In this document: in pieces, positions 12,123 to 22,960 of the stretch
Position numbering within the stretch: the stretch's first letter is position 1
Layout of the letters: each line of letters opens with the position of its first letter
Assembly: GCA_001939145.1 (NCBI GenBank)
Contig: LSRX01000082.1
Location: forward strand, 824,873 to 888,872
Source of the DNA: Symbiodinium microadriaticum
Taxonomy: Eukaryota; Sar; Dinophyceae; Suessiales; Symbiodiniaceae
Length of the DNA stretch: 64,000 nt
Reading direction: 5' to 3'
Translations under genes and position numbers: made by a program
The notes under the pieces: generated by a model
Seen by the model: only the letters and a program-made list of their open reading frames with translations
What the model was told of the DNA's origin: nothing
Databases searched by the model: none

Positions 12123-13259
12123 TTACTTAGAACTGCCTTCGATGCAAAAGCCATGGTTGGTTAGAAGCTGTACATCAAGGGGCTTAAGGTTTGCATACTG
12201 TCCAATGTGAAATGACAAAAGCAAAAGTCTGGTGCCCTCCCAAGGCATCGTTGCATGTAGCAGCTTCGGCGAGAAAACCGTGGCCTCATTGGTGGAAACC
12301 AAATGACCCACTGGACCCGTCGAAGTAAGCGAGGTACCCCCTTGCGAGTCCTCAATGAAGAGCTGCCCACCCCGAAACTCGGAACATGGAAGTGCCAGGT
12401 TGACAGAGCTGGCCAGGTTTCTTGAATCTCTGTGCAAGGCAGCCTGAGTGTTCAAGGATAACGTGCACGAGGTGAAGCGCAGCTCCTCACTCCAGGTCCC
12501 AAGAATGCCTGCCAATGCCCGGGTGACCCATGGATAGTCCGTGGTGTTGTTTACCACCCCAGCCATGTTTCCGAAATTCCATGCCCCAACCGTGAACCTT
12601 TTGGAGTCCTTGTGGGCACCTGTTTCAGAGGTTGGCTGAGGCTTGGAGTCGTTCTGAGGCCAGCGTTCCCGCGCGTCGGTCGAGAGGAACTCGATGAGTC
12701 TACGAATCTGCGCCCACGTGGCCTGTCCACTCGAAATCATGCCAAAAGCCATGGCCTCTGCTTTGCAGTGGGTGGGAACCTGAAGATCACCAACGCGAAC
12801 ATTGCGCAGCAGATAGACTTGTTGCCGCGCGTACTCATATCGAAGATCAAGCTCATAGGAGGTGGGGGGCTGTGCTCCAACCATGAAAACCCCATTCACC
12901 AACAGAGGCGTTGATCCTCCGGGCCTCGAGCTACTCATCCGAGAAACACCTTGGTAAACAACCTCCTCTGAATCAGACTCAGGCTCAGTCTCCTCGGCCA
13001 CTGCATAATCAGAGCCGTGGCAGTGCCTATCCGGGCTCGAGAGGCTGTAGCGCTGCTTCTCTCGTAGTGGAGGCATGCTGGAGAACGCAGCACCACCCTG
13101 TTGAGGCAGCCCTTGAGCTTCCAACTTCATGTCTGGATGCACAGCAGCAGACAGCAAGCCAGCAGCTCCACCACAGAGCAAGCAAAAAGATCTCAGCATC
13201 AGGCGCAGAGCCAAATCTGAGTGATTGACCGAGGACCACATAGGTTTGCGAGGCCGCAT
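12123..13259 (-). CDS. retroelement-borne Fe(II)/2-oxoglutarate dioxygenase-like ORF
   Basis: The first ATG is at 13,259; the ORF is about 377 codons and uninterrupted. The C-terminal half shows the double-stranded beta-helix dioxygenase signature in order (numbering from the GTG 21 nt upstream): HRDSRN with H283 and D285 (the HxD iron ligands), GGQLFIED, then FSPKLLHATMPWEGTR with distal H342 and R351, where a 2-oxoglutarate-binding Arg is expected. Spacing (57 residues from D to H, then 9 to R) suits the prolyl-4-hydroxylase/JBP-TET superfamily; Asn three residues after the Asp is reminiscent of the JBP/TET group. The N-terminal 110 residues are low complexity. It lies downstream of a LINE deubiquitinase ORF and an unknown ORF on the same strand. 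A homologous, degenerate ORF sits in the Penelope-like element at 32,696-33,666. Substrate unknown; nucleic acid is an inference. Confidence 0.68.
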   Translation of the reverse strand: MRPRKPMWSSVNHSDLALRLMLRSFCLLCGGAAGLLSAAVHPDMKLEAQGLPQQGGAAFSSMPPLREKQRYSLSSPDRHCHGSDYAVAEETEPESDSEEVVYQGVSRMSSSRPGGSTPLLVNGVFMVGAQPPTSYELDLRYEYARQQVYLLRNVRVGDLQVPTHCKAEAMAFGMISSGQATWAQIRRLIEFLSTDARERWPQNDSKPQPTSETGAHKDSKRFTVGAWNFGNMAGVVNNTTDYPWVTRALAGILGTWSEELRFTSCTLSLNTQAALHRDSRNLASSVNLALPCSEFRGGQLFIEDSQGGTSLTSTGPVGHLVSTNEATVFSPKLLHATMPWEGTRLLLLSFHIGQYANLKPLDVQLLTNHGFCIEGSSK

Positions 13260-13634
13260 AACCAGTCTTCGCAGAAGCACACCACCTCAGCAACGACAGC
13301 TTAGGCACTCAAACCATGTAGATGCGCATTCCACTCCAGCGCACCAAGAGATGCGGACATGAAGAAAACCACCACATCTTTTCCCCGTGCACTCACCGAT
13401 CGAGTGAACCACAGATGACTGGGAAGAACGCCCTGAGCGACCTCGAGACATCAAGAGCTGGCCTTCGCAAAATACCGGCTTCGAGAGGAGCGCCCCGCAG
13501 CGAGCTGCCAAGCAGGCGTCCAGGTGAAGACTATTGCTCCACAAAACGTTTCACCGCATGATTGCGTGGTGGGCCTTGCAAGCCAAAATCAGGAAGAGAG
13601 CCACTCATGGACCAGGCCTCCGTACCAGCTGGGT

Positions 13635-14653
13635 TCATCCTTTGATGGAGGCGGCAATGTTGTTGGCTAGCGTAGATCTCGACACCCTGTCCTCCTTCAG
13701 CTGGGTGGCAACAAGCTGGAGAACGGCATTGTAGCTCAGGGCTTTCAGGCTGGCACGGATACTCAAGCTTGCATCTCCAAAGTTCCCCACCTGAATGAGA
13801 AACACAATGCTCTCTCCCTGCATAGTGTCTCCCAGGGGCGCGTCGGATGGAACCGGGCCAAGCTGTTAGTGGTGACCGCGTTGGCAAGGATCGTGTCGAT
13901 GTGCTCCAGAATCTCCGCGTTGGTCAGGGGAGGTTTGTTGGTATCGATAATGCTGCGCTGGGCCGCCGCATCCCACTTCAGGAAATGCCAGGTGAGTGGA
14001 GGGCCTTTCACAAGCCAACCCAGCTCGGCAAGCTTGTCAACGTCACCAGGGGAGTCATCTAGGGCCTGGATCCGCGTCTTCAGCTCAGCCCAGAAGCACA
14101 CGAAAAGCGATGTACGCATCGGTCGATCCAGCTTCTGCGGCTCCTGCGCCTTCACTTTGCGCCATCCATCCGCCGCCACATACAGCATGTGCACCACACT
14201 GGCCGGAACATTCAGCTTCATGTGGGCCACAAAGCTATACTCCAGCTTCAGAAGGTTGATGCTGTCTTCATGACGCAGGGCCAGCTTCTGCATCATTGTC
14301 AGCAGCTTTTGCATCTCTTGCAGATCCGCACCATCGCCCGAGGAACCACTATCCTTCCAGTTCCCCTGCCAGCCCCAGTTCTGGCGACCACCTCCGCCAT
14401 TGCTCCATTGGCCCTGCCTTTTGTTGGGCTGGCCCGCACCATCTCCAGAGCTACCAGGAGTTCCTTGGGAGCCTTTTCCTCGACCACCCTTGTCAAGTTT
14501 GGCAGCTTTGGCTTCTCGCTCCTCAGCCGTGGCAGCTGTTGAGACTTCCGAGGGAGGCCCCGATGCCAACTGAAAGCCAGCTGGGCGGTATTGCTGGTAG
14601 AAATTCCACTCCTCTGAGCCTTCGATGGACTTCATTGGCTCGTCGGAACCCAT
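13635..14653 (-). pseudogene. unknown retroelement ORF, Gly/Trp/Gln-rich N-terminus, one frameshift
   Basis: Begins at ATG 14,653 (MGSDEPMKSIEG), 48 nt after and in frame with the UAG that ends the deubiquitinase ORF. Residues about 45-105 are Gly/Gln/Trp/Lys-rich (GGGGRQNWGWQGNW), like a flexible RNA-binding region. A helical part follows (LQEMQKLLTMMQKLALRHED) and then a globular-looking part (FVCFWAELKTRIQALDD). The frame breaks near 13,840 at a GGGG run and continues in the next frame (SIVFLIQVGNFGDASLS) to a stop near 13,635. I recognise no family. By position and composition it may be a gag-like or nucleic-acid-chaperone protein. It lies between the deubiquitinase ORF and the dioxygenase ORF, all on the minus strand. 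Confidence 0.5.
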
Positions 14654-14698
14654 AGCCCTGGAAAAACGACGGTGGGCGCGCAGCAAGAAGGAGGGCAG

Positions 14699-16399
14699 CT
14701 AGTCCCAGCTTGGCCGGCTCTCGAGAGATTGAGCCGGTACCAGCCAGACAAGATACATATGCTGCTCACGTGCTTGGGACCATAAGACCGGAGTGGGCAT
14801 GACCCCGTCATCAGTGTGCATCCAACCAGAGGCAAATTTGAGGACCGAACGATAGTGACCAGACACCACACTGTCTCCATGATGTTCAACAAGAGCTCGA
14901 ACCTGACACGAGTGCCACCGAGCAAGAATCCCTTCAGCAAAGATCGGGAGCCAGACAGGCGAGGCAATGCTGATGAGGGCCTCATTCTTGGAGGCATCCG
15001 CAGTGCGCGCAAGATGAAGAAGCACTGGTTCATCCTGCACCACAAACGCATGCATGTAGACCTGTCGATGCCAATCATCAATGAGATCCTGGAGCCCACA
15101 CGAATTCGCCCGCATCCGCAGCGAAACTGGTGCACCTCCAGTGTGGAGAACTTGAACCCCTTCCTGATCCGGATATCGAGCCTCCCACTGTGCAAGGCTA
15201 AGGCCTAGACCATAAAGCAGCGCAGCTGTGAATTCAGCGGCGTCATGTTGTCGACGATCAAAGGTCCAGTTCCTGAGTACGGATCGGACGATTAGCTGCG
15301 CCGAGAGTACAACTTGACCACCTCTTCGAACAGAGCCTTGGCATACACCTCGTAGGGACTGCATAGCCCGCGTTGCTAGAGAGGGGCATGCCTGCAGCAC
15401 ATGCAGAACCGCGTACATCGATGCGTTCATGTAGCAATGATTGCGGGGATTGCCAAGGACAAGACGCTGTAGCCAACTCTGTGGTAGCGGAGCAGCAACC
15501 GGTGGAGCAAGCATCTCAGCAGACCTATCAGCAGTAACAGTCGGCTTGGGTGAGGAGGGAAACCCTGTTGTCGATGCCTTTTGAGCATCACTCCCTGCGT
15601 CCTGGTCCCCAGCCTTGCGCAGGTATTTCCCCAAACTAGTTTTGGTGATGTCAAACTGAGCATACAATGGTGAGTGCTCCGACTGCTTGAGCGCGGGGCC
15701 CTTGGCGGGCTTTGGCGCGGTTGATCCCGCGCTGCGCATTGCTCGCACTGCCAAAAGCTGAAACAGCGACGAACATTTCGCTGAGTGATCCCTGGAATTT
15801 TTGGCCTGGCTTCCGCAGAAGCGACATGGAGTGCTAAACACCGAGCACAGACTCTTGGATCCTGAGATCGCCGTCGCTGAGTACAGCTTCCACTCCGGCG
15901 CATGAGTGCGCTGCCAGTGTATCTTGATTTTCGAGCTGTTCGGAATGAGCTGCCTGCAGAGAGCACACCGCGTCGCCAGGATCAAAAGTTTAGCTCCACA
16001 CGAGTTGAGGGTTGACGGCTCAAACTTCAGGGCCTCGCCAATGTCCTGCTCGAGCTGCGTCTGTGGCGTGGCCTTGTGTGGAACAGGCGGCGCATGCAGT
16101 TGCTCTTCATCACGTACTCGGCGCAGCATGGCTTCCGCATCTAAGCCCTGGGAAACAAAAACCTTCACTTTAGGACACGTGCCTTCTGTGATGTGCTTCT
16201 CAAGGGAATGCCAATCATGAAGTCGAGCCTGGCAGAACCGACAGATTGGAAGACCATGCAAGGCATGAAGATCACGATGGAAAGCTAGGCGAGCTGACTT
16301 GTTGACCTCCGAATGCTGGTGTTTGATGTGCATCTGCAAGCTCGCCTGGGAGTCGAAAGTGATGCCACAGCACGGACATGCAACTGCAACGTACGGCAT
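14699..16399 (-). CDS. LINE ORF2 C-terminal part: C2H2/C2HC zinc fingers plus USP-type (C19) deubiquitinase domain
   Basis: Open for 566 codons. Four Cys/His fingers occupy the first 210 residues: C8-x2-C11...H24-x4-H29, C53-x2-C56...H69...C75, C145-x2-C148...H161-x4-H166 and C192-x2-C195...H205-x3-C209. Fingers after the reverse transcriptase are common in non-LTR ORF2 proteins. Residues about 310-555 are a ubiquitin-specific-protease fold: Cys box LGNPRNHCYMNA (catalytic C322), HDAAEF (385-390, the usual QDAxEF), His box VSGHYRSVL (H515), and SGWMHTDD, where D530 suits the third catalytic residue. The full triad is present, so activity is plausible. The ORF overlaps the reverse-transcriptase frame by about 130 bases, so it is joined either by a frameshift mutation or by recoding. 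A deubiquitinase in a LINE is unusual; Ulp1 or OTU proteases are the precedents I know. Confidence 0.78.
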   Translation of the reverse strand: MPYVAVACPCCGITFDSQASLQMHIKHQHSEVNKSARLAFHRDLHALHGLPICRFCQARLHDWHSLEKHITEGTCPKVKVFVSQGLDAEAMLRRVRDEEQLHAPPVPHKATPQTQLEQDIGEALKFEPSTLNSCGAKLLILATRCALCRQLIPNSSKIKIHWQRTHAPEWKLYSATAISGSKSLCSVFSTPCRFCGSQAKNSRDHSAKCSSLFQLLAVRAMRSAGSTAPKPAKGPALKQSEHSPLYAQFDITKTSLGKYLRKAGDQDAGSDAQKASTTGFPSSPKPTVTADRSAEMLAPPVAAPLPQSWLQRLVLGNPRNHCYMNASMYAVLHVLQACPSLATRAMQSLRGVCQGSVRRGGQVVLSAQLIVRSVLRNWTFDRRQHDAAEFTAALLYGLGLSLAQWEARYPDQEGVQVLHTGGAPVSLRMRANSCGLQDLIDDWHRQVYMHAFVVQDEPVLLHLARTADASKNEALISIASPVWLPIFAEGILARWHSCQVRALVEHHGDSVVSGHYRSVLKFASGWMHTDDGVMPTPVLWSQAREQHMYLVWLVPAQSLESRPSWD

Positions 16400-18071
16400 C
16401 GACCTTGGGAATCCGAACCAAGGAGGTCATGTTGGGGTTATCCTCGAGTCCAAGCAGGCATTGATGTAAGTGCTGACAATAACGGGACTCTGGAGCCTTG
16501 ATGTGTTCAGCCCGACGAGGATCACGTTGAATGCACAGCCCTTTCTTCTGCACCTGCCCCAGGAAAAAGTCCCGTGGATCCAAACCAGCTTGCTGCAAAA
16601 TCATCTTGTTGCTGACACCCTCTTGGTACACGCGCAGGACCTTACGCAGATGCCCGGCAAGAACCGAGCAGACGCCCCGAAGAACCTCAGTAGTGATTCC
16701 CACACTGGAAAGTGCATACCACAAAGTGGGCCATACAATCGCCTTGTAGATTCGAATCCGATGTCGAACCGTGATGGAGCCGTTGGTCCGAAGCACCCTC
16801 CGCAGCTCCTGAAATCGTGCTGTGGCTTGCTTCTCTCGCCCCTTGAAGGTCTTCAGCTCAAAGTTATCATAGGAGAGCTCCGCCCCCAGATAGGGCATTT
16901 GTGTGGCACAGGGGATGTAAATGTCATTGTCAGTGCAGCGAATACGCAGATGTTGGACCCCACTACGCCACACCAGGTATGATTTACTGAGTCTTTCAAC
17001 AGCTCTACCACAAAGCCTCAGCACAACGACAGACTTCTGAAAATTAACAGACATCCCCAACAAGCGCAGCGCCTCGATCAGCATGCGAAGCTCACGTACA
17101 GCAGCATGAAATTCCTTGACAGAGCGAATAACCCAGCTGGAGAAGATGTCGTCTGCGAAAAGAGTGCAGTGGTTGGACGTCCATGAAACCGAAACTCGTT
17201 TATCCAGGATTTTGCATAACCGACAAGACCAGGCAGCATACAGAAGCGGAGCTATGGGGCAGCCCTGGCATAGCCCTCTAGACATACAAACCTCCCGTTC
17301 GGTCCCGCCATGCTTGATTGCGCACCGAGTTTGGACATGAACCTGCGTAATTAATGGTGGCAGCAAGTGGTTCAGGCACCCCAGCATCAATCATGGCATC
17401 GTGCAATTCTGAGTGCGGGAGAGCATCAAAAGCTTTCTGCAGATCCAGCCCACACATGAGGCCCCCCGCGCAGGGGATTGCAGCTTCACCAAGCAGTCTG
17501 GAAGTTTGATCATGTCGATGACGCTGCAACAACAAGCGCACGGTGGAGCAGTGACCCGCAGCGCGCATCAATGCATCTGCTGCAGAGGCCCCTTTTCGAT
17601 AAGCGTACTGGGGATGATCATACATGGCCTGCTCTACGGCGCCAGTGCGGAGCGAAGTACAATCAAGAACGCCTTGCTGTCCACAGACATGAGGCCAATG
17701 GAGCGCAGGTTCTGAGGCCTGGAAGGTGTTTTCCCCGCCTTCGCCAGCCAAGCCAGCTGAACAGTCGACCATTCGATAGGGACTTTGGGATCGGAGCAGC
17801 ACAAGGCATCTATGGCAACTTGACTCAACTTCACAGCAACCTGATGCGAACAGTCTTTCCACTGCTGTACGGAGGGTTGCCCAGACGGCCTTACCAACCC
17901 TAAGACTCCCAATAGCAGACACCCAAAGAGCCGGACTGAAGATGCTCGGGTCAAGAGGGGAGAGCTGTAGCTGCGGTATGTCCGTACCTCGCCTTGCACG
18001 AAAAAGGTCCCCGGCATAATCAGCAAGCAGCTTGCACTCATCTTTAGGATGTAGTAGAAGGCCCTGCTCAT
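16272..18071 (-). pseudogene. LINE reverse transcriptase, frameshifted
   Basis: Fingers motifs lie in one frame at about 17,860-17,640 (PIEWSTVQLAWLAKAGKTPS then NLRSIGLMSVDSKAF). The active-site A motif is in another frame (GLMCGLDLQKAFDALPH, about 17,455-17,400). Motif B (RGLCQGCPIAPLLYA) and the catalytic box CTLFADDIF (about 17,165-17,145) lie in a third, after a shift near 17,345. At least three frame changes mean this copy cannot make a full enzyme unless assembly indels are to blame. The thumb and connection continue to about 16,430 (RHRIRIYKAIVWPTLWYAL). FADD with an APE-type endonuclease upstream and fingers downstream is standard non-LTR (LINE) order. Confidence 0.85.
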
Positions 18072-18518
18072 CTCTTAGCCTGATTGTGCGCCTGATGTTG
18101 CGCGGAGCCAACCACCGCACACATTGATAAAGAGTGCGACTGTCGCCAGTTTTGGAGGCATTTTCAGCTAGCTGCAATGTTTCCAGCAGTTGTTGTCGTT
18201 TGCGCGCACGCACCGCAGCTTGAAGTTCCCTCCGTCTTCTTTGCAGCTTCAGCACAAGACGCATACGCACGAAAACGTCTCTCAGAGAAGCTATGCGATG
18301 CTGCGAGAGCAGTTTGCGCACTTGCCAGAACTGCAGAATTTCGCCATCAACCCCAACAAAGCCCGGCCTAGCAGGAATCTGCCGCGCAGGCACTTCGGAG
18401 CCTGAAACCTCCTGAATCACCTTCTGCAGTGGCGACGCATCTGGCGCTTCATTGCGCGAAGAAACCAGCGCCTTCTCTGTACGACTTCCAGAAATTCTCC
18501 AGGGCATCCAGTTCAGGG

Positions 18519-19250
18519 GAATCGAGGCTTTAAGAACCTTGTGCCCTGCCGAACGCCAGCCTGCAACTGGAGCATCAGAGGGAGTACACTTCTTTGCACA
18601 GCTGTCTGCAAGAGAAGATCTAACCAGAATCCAATCAATCTGTGAGGACCCTGATGGATGCCAGTATGTGGGTAATTTCCGGGACCATGAATTCAATGCT
18701 GTGAGTTGATGCGAAGCCAGAAGCCCCGAAAGCCACCGCCGTTCTTCGACTACTGTCGACTTGGCAGCATTGTGAAGCACGCTATGCCCTATACAAGATC
18801 CCGAAGAGCACAAATTCGAGTTGAAGTCCCCAGCAACCACAACCGAGGAGCGAACCGGAAACGACTGCAGCAGAGAGTCCAACTTGTTCCAGAGCTGCTT
18901 TCGCTTTGCCAGCGTCGTCTTCAGTGCTCCAGCTTCAAATGGCAAGGCATGTTGATAGACGCATACCAGGTCGAGGTGCTGCTTCTTGGAAAAGCAGCGA
19001 ACATGAAGAAGCCTTTTCACAGAACCCATCCCCGAATCCCATCATCACCCCTCCTTGGTTGGGCCTATCAGCTTCACTGTGAATGAATGTCCACCCATCT
19101 GCGCTCCATTCACTTTGATATGCAAGGTGTGTTTCTTGCAGAAAGATTACCTGTATGTCGGGGTTCAAACGCAGATAAAGCTTCAGCTCCTCGAAAAGCA
19201 GCTGCGTCAATCCACTACAGTTCCAGGAAAAATCTTGAGGCGATTGGCCT
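18519..19250 (-). pseudogene. LINE APE-type endonuclease domain, frameshifted
   Basis: Starts at the expected strand (SWNCSGL) at about 19,235, continues PDIQVIFLQETHL (catalytic Glu), shifts frame near 19,030, then shows VVVAGDFN (about 18,830) and QIDWILVRS. The expected SDH box reads SAGHKVL (about 18,540): His kept, Asp replaced by Gly. The start of the domain is out of frame with the upstream leader; one T more in the T5 run near 19,238 would join them. The target-nicking nuclease of the element is therefore doubly damaged. Confidence 0.82.
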
Positions 19251-19764
19251 CCGCGGCAATGGGCAGAACTACCGATCGACTCGGGCAGAGCGGGTTATGC
19301 GCCACTTGTCGACCCCTGTAAAAGGCAGGCTTGCCATCCCGTGCACGCTGAACAGCACGTCTCAATGATCGTTTCTTAACTTTGCTCATGCATATATCAG
19401 TTGCTCGAATATAGCCGATAGATGATTCCCTCTTCTTTGCCGAAGCTTCAGGCGGACCAGAGGGTGTACCGCCAACCCTCACGCCAGGAGAAACTGTAAT
19501 AGCCCTTGAGCCAAAAGCAGTATGCTTCTCCTCCCGGAATTGGGACCGGGTCGAGCGAGCGCCTCCAAGCAATGTACTCGTGCAGTGAGGCTGAAATAAG
19601 AGATTCTCATTTGGCCCCTGGTGGAAACTCGTCTTGGAGGAAAAGTTGTAGGGCTGCGTGGCCAGGCCGGTGAAAACATGAAAACCCATTGCGAAGCTAG
19701 TTGAAATGCTCCAGGTATTGAGGATAGTTGCACTGACAGAACGCTTGAAGCTGCAAGATCTCAC
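19207..19764 (-). pseudogene. LINE ORF2 leader / upstream coding region
   Basis: Open frame ending in RLKIFPGTVVD, whose last residues are the frameshifted start of the endonuclease. It includes the basic stretch MSKVKKRSLRRAVQRARDGK with YRGRQ after it, of a kind I associate with dinoflagellate LINE ORF2 leaders. Upstream, in another frame, about 19,970-19,700 encodes LKAAATDLLTELIALAC and ASECEILQLQAFC, probably element coding sequence fused in frame to a GTA repeat. Function is unknown; a helical structural region is likely. Confidence 0.45.
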
Positions 19765-19993
19765 ACTCCGAAGCGATGGCCCGAAAGTCGGTAGTGACCT
19801 GCTCCTCAGTAGCTTGCTCCCAATATGCCCCCAGAAGGGTCACGAAGTATTGCGAGGAATGGTCCGAATTGCAGGCCAGCGCAATAAGCTCTGTCAGAAG
19901 ATCAGTAGCAGCAGCTTTCAAGTGCAGCGCAGCCCCCGGAGCACCGGCCATGAACAAACGCAACCCGCCGCGTTTGAACCGCTCGTGGCGCTT

Positions 19994-20088
19994 TACCACT
20001 ACCACTACCACTACCACTACCACTACCGCTACCACTACCACTACCACCACCACCACCACCACCACCACCACTACCACTACCACTACCA

Positions 20089-20179
<91 letters not shown>

Positions 20180-20180
20180 G

Positions 20181-20250
<70 letters not shown>

Positions 20251-20298
20251 CTGCTGCTGCTGCTGCTACTACTACTACTACCACCACTACTACTACTG

Positions 20299-20360
<62 letters not shown>

Positions 20361-20395
20361 ACTACTGCTACTACTACTGCTTCTCATACTACTTC
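19994..20395. repeat. compound trinucleotide array (CCA/CTA)n-(CTA)n-(CTG)n
   Basis: About 400 bases: alternating CTACCA units, pure (ACT)n from about 20,098 with single interruptions (CGA near 20,180), and two CTG blocks (20,252-20,270 and about 20,313-20,360). It borders the 5' end of the minus-strand LINE. The long Thr, Tyr, Ser and Val ORFs through it are artefacts. Confidence 0.97.
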
Positions 20396-22960
20396 TACCC
20401 TCACTCTCAAACTCGAAGCCCAACAACCGCAAGCCGTGCACACCGCAACCCTCAACCCTAAGGCCCTAGACACTCAATTCTTTGCGGTGATCCTAAGCCG
20501 CGCGCAAACGTCTTGAAACTGGACTGGGGCCGGCAGCCCCCATGTAAACCCGGGTCGTAAACGCCAATGCAGCGGTCTACAAATCCTCTCTACTCCTTTG
20601 GTCCGTACCATGAGCCCGCATATTGTGTAGTAGCCCTCGCAGTGGCACATACAACCCGGAACAGGACTTAAAATGGACATGCTGCAAAGTTGTCACGTGT
20701 CCAACCTGGTCCCGAAATGTTCTGTACAGTTGGCAAGACAGAAAGGTGCTGTCTCCAGAGCCCATCAGGAGGATGGTCCCGCTTTGAATCCCTCTTATAT
20801 TATATTACGGCCCCCATTTGGACTTTTTTACAGGGCTTAAACTACAGCTCATATTGACGTTTAAGATTTAGGGTTCACTAAACGCATGGAGACGTCTCAG
20901 GCCAGCCCTAAAGTGAATCGCAAATACACCAAGGGAACATCTGCACGATGTCTTCGCATCAGCTTTACATCCCTGACACACCCCTCTACGACAGCGAAGT
21001 TATCCACAATCCAGGCTATAAGTGCCAATGCAGCGGTCTAAAAATCCTCTCTACTCTCTGGTTCCGTACCAAGTACTCGCCTTCCCCTACTATTCAAGCT
21101 TGACCCCCTAATATTGATTAATATGGTGTAGTATCCTCGCAATGGCACATGCAACCCGGAAGAAGGCTTAACATGGACATGTTGCAAAGCTGTCAAATGT
21201 CCAACCCGGTCCCGAAACGTTCTGTACAGTTGGCACGGCAGAAAGGTGCTGTCTCCAAAGCCCATCTGAATTATGATCCCGTTTTGATTCCCCACCATAT
21301 TACGGCCCCCATTTGGACCTCTTTATGGGGCTTAGACTACAGCTCATATCGAGCTTTAGGGTTTGGGATTCAGGAAACCCTACACCCCTAAACCTTCATC
21401 AGCATAAGCCAGGTTCCCGCTTCTAAACATCTAACAAATCAATAGGGTAATACTAGCGCAACCCCTCCCCCTGAACCCTTTAAACCCCTTGAAATCCTGG
21501 AGCCTGAACTCCGAATCCTTAAACCCTTAACACCTAACCGAAATGTAATCCCATGTATGAGATGTAGTCTAAACTCCTTCGATTCCTCTTAATGACGTAA
21601 AATACGCTCCTCTATAATCCCCTAGATGTAGTCTAAACGCTTCGATTCCCCTTAACGACTTAAAATACTCTCCTATATAATCCCCTGGGTAGCCGACGAG
21701 TGTAGAGTGCAGTTCATATCGAGGTTTAAGGTTTGGAGCCGATTCTCCAGAGCACACTAGAACTATGAACCGTTTATGAATCCCTATGATGATAAGGCAT
21801 GTACTATTTAGGGAATCAACAAAAAACCCATAACCTTGACAACCAGCCATGCCCCATGCTTTCAACACGTAACCCTAAACGCATGGAGACGGCTCAGGCC
21901 GTCCCTGAAGTGAATCGCAAATACACCACGGGAGCATCGGCGTGATGTCGTCGCATCACCCTTGCATAGATGATCTCTGCGAATCCTTGATCTTGGGAAT
22001 ATTGGGAATCTTTGGGTTCAGGGTTTAAAAGTTTGGGGTTTAGGGCTCCGGGCTTGGGGCTTGGGATTTTAACGCTGAGATTGCCAGCCTCGTGGGGTTT
22101 AGGACGTACTTAAACCTTAAATTCTAAGCCCGAAAGCTTGTGGGTCGTGATTTATGCGCAACATAATATCTCGAATGTACTTCGGGTTTAAGGTTGTAAA
22201 TGGAAATGTCATATTGCAGCCATGGATCTAATCCTTCCAATCGCATAGATGATCACTGCTAGTCCTTAATTTTGGGGATCTTGGGGATCTTGGGGTTCAG
22301 GGTTTAAAAGTTTCGGGGTTTAGGGCTCCGGGCTTGGGATTTTGAACGCTGAGATTGCCAGCTTCGGGTACTCGAAATGGAAGCCATTTAGTAAACGCTT
22401 TCCAGAAAACCTCCGTCGGGTGGGGGATACTGACCCATTCACTAAATCTCCCGGACTCCAAGCAAGCTGTGGGGTTTAGGACGTGTTTAAACCGTAAACC
22501 CTAAACCCGAGAGCTTATGGTTCGTGTTTAGAAGCAGTATAACGTCTCGAATGTACGTCGGATTCAAGGTTGTTAATGGAGCTGTCATTCTGCGGCCATG
22601 GATCTAATCCTTCCAATGGCGAACTGTGCAATACACCAAGGGCACATCGGCACGATGTCTTCGCATCAGCCTTGCATAGATGATCACTGCCAGTCCTCGA
22701 TCTTGGGGATCTTGGGGTTTAAAAAGTTTGGGGTTTAGGGCTCCGGGCTTGGGGTTTTGCACGCTGAGATTGCCAGCTTCGGGTATTTGATTCAGCGCTT
22801 TCCAGAAGACTTAAACCATAAACCCGGAAGCTTCTGGGTCGTGCTTATAGGCAGTATAACTTCTCGAAGGTACTTCGGGTTTAAGGCTGTAAATGGAAGT
22901 GTCATTTTGCAGCCATGGATCTAATCATTCCAATGGCGAAATTTGCAGTTCTTCTTGAGG
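20396..22960. repeat. subtelomere-like region with degenerate TTTAGGG repeats and larger imperfect repeats
   Basis: Many CCCTAAA/TTTAGGG near-matches in both orientations (for example 20,453, 20,868, 21,357, 21,868, 22,735). A unit of about 320 bp occurs at 20,560-20,880 and again at 21,025-21,370, sharing CCAATGCAGCGGTCTA and GTTCTGTACAGTTGGCA. A second motif (TTGCATAGATGATCWCTGC) recurs at about 21,963, 22,240 and 22,673. A 66-bp tandem duplication lies at about 21,560-21,690. No protein-coding gene is supported. Confidence 0.8.

Noticed and set aside
19697..20516. Poly-Thr, poly-Tyr, poly-Ser and poly-Val ORFs
   Set aside because: Products of the CTA/CTG trinucleotide array. The poly-Val frame is only accidentally joined to LINE leader sequence.
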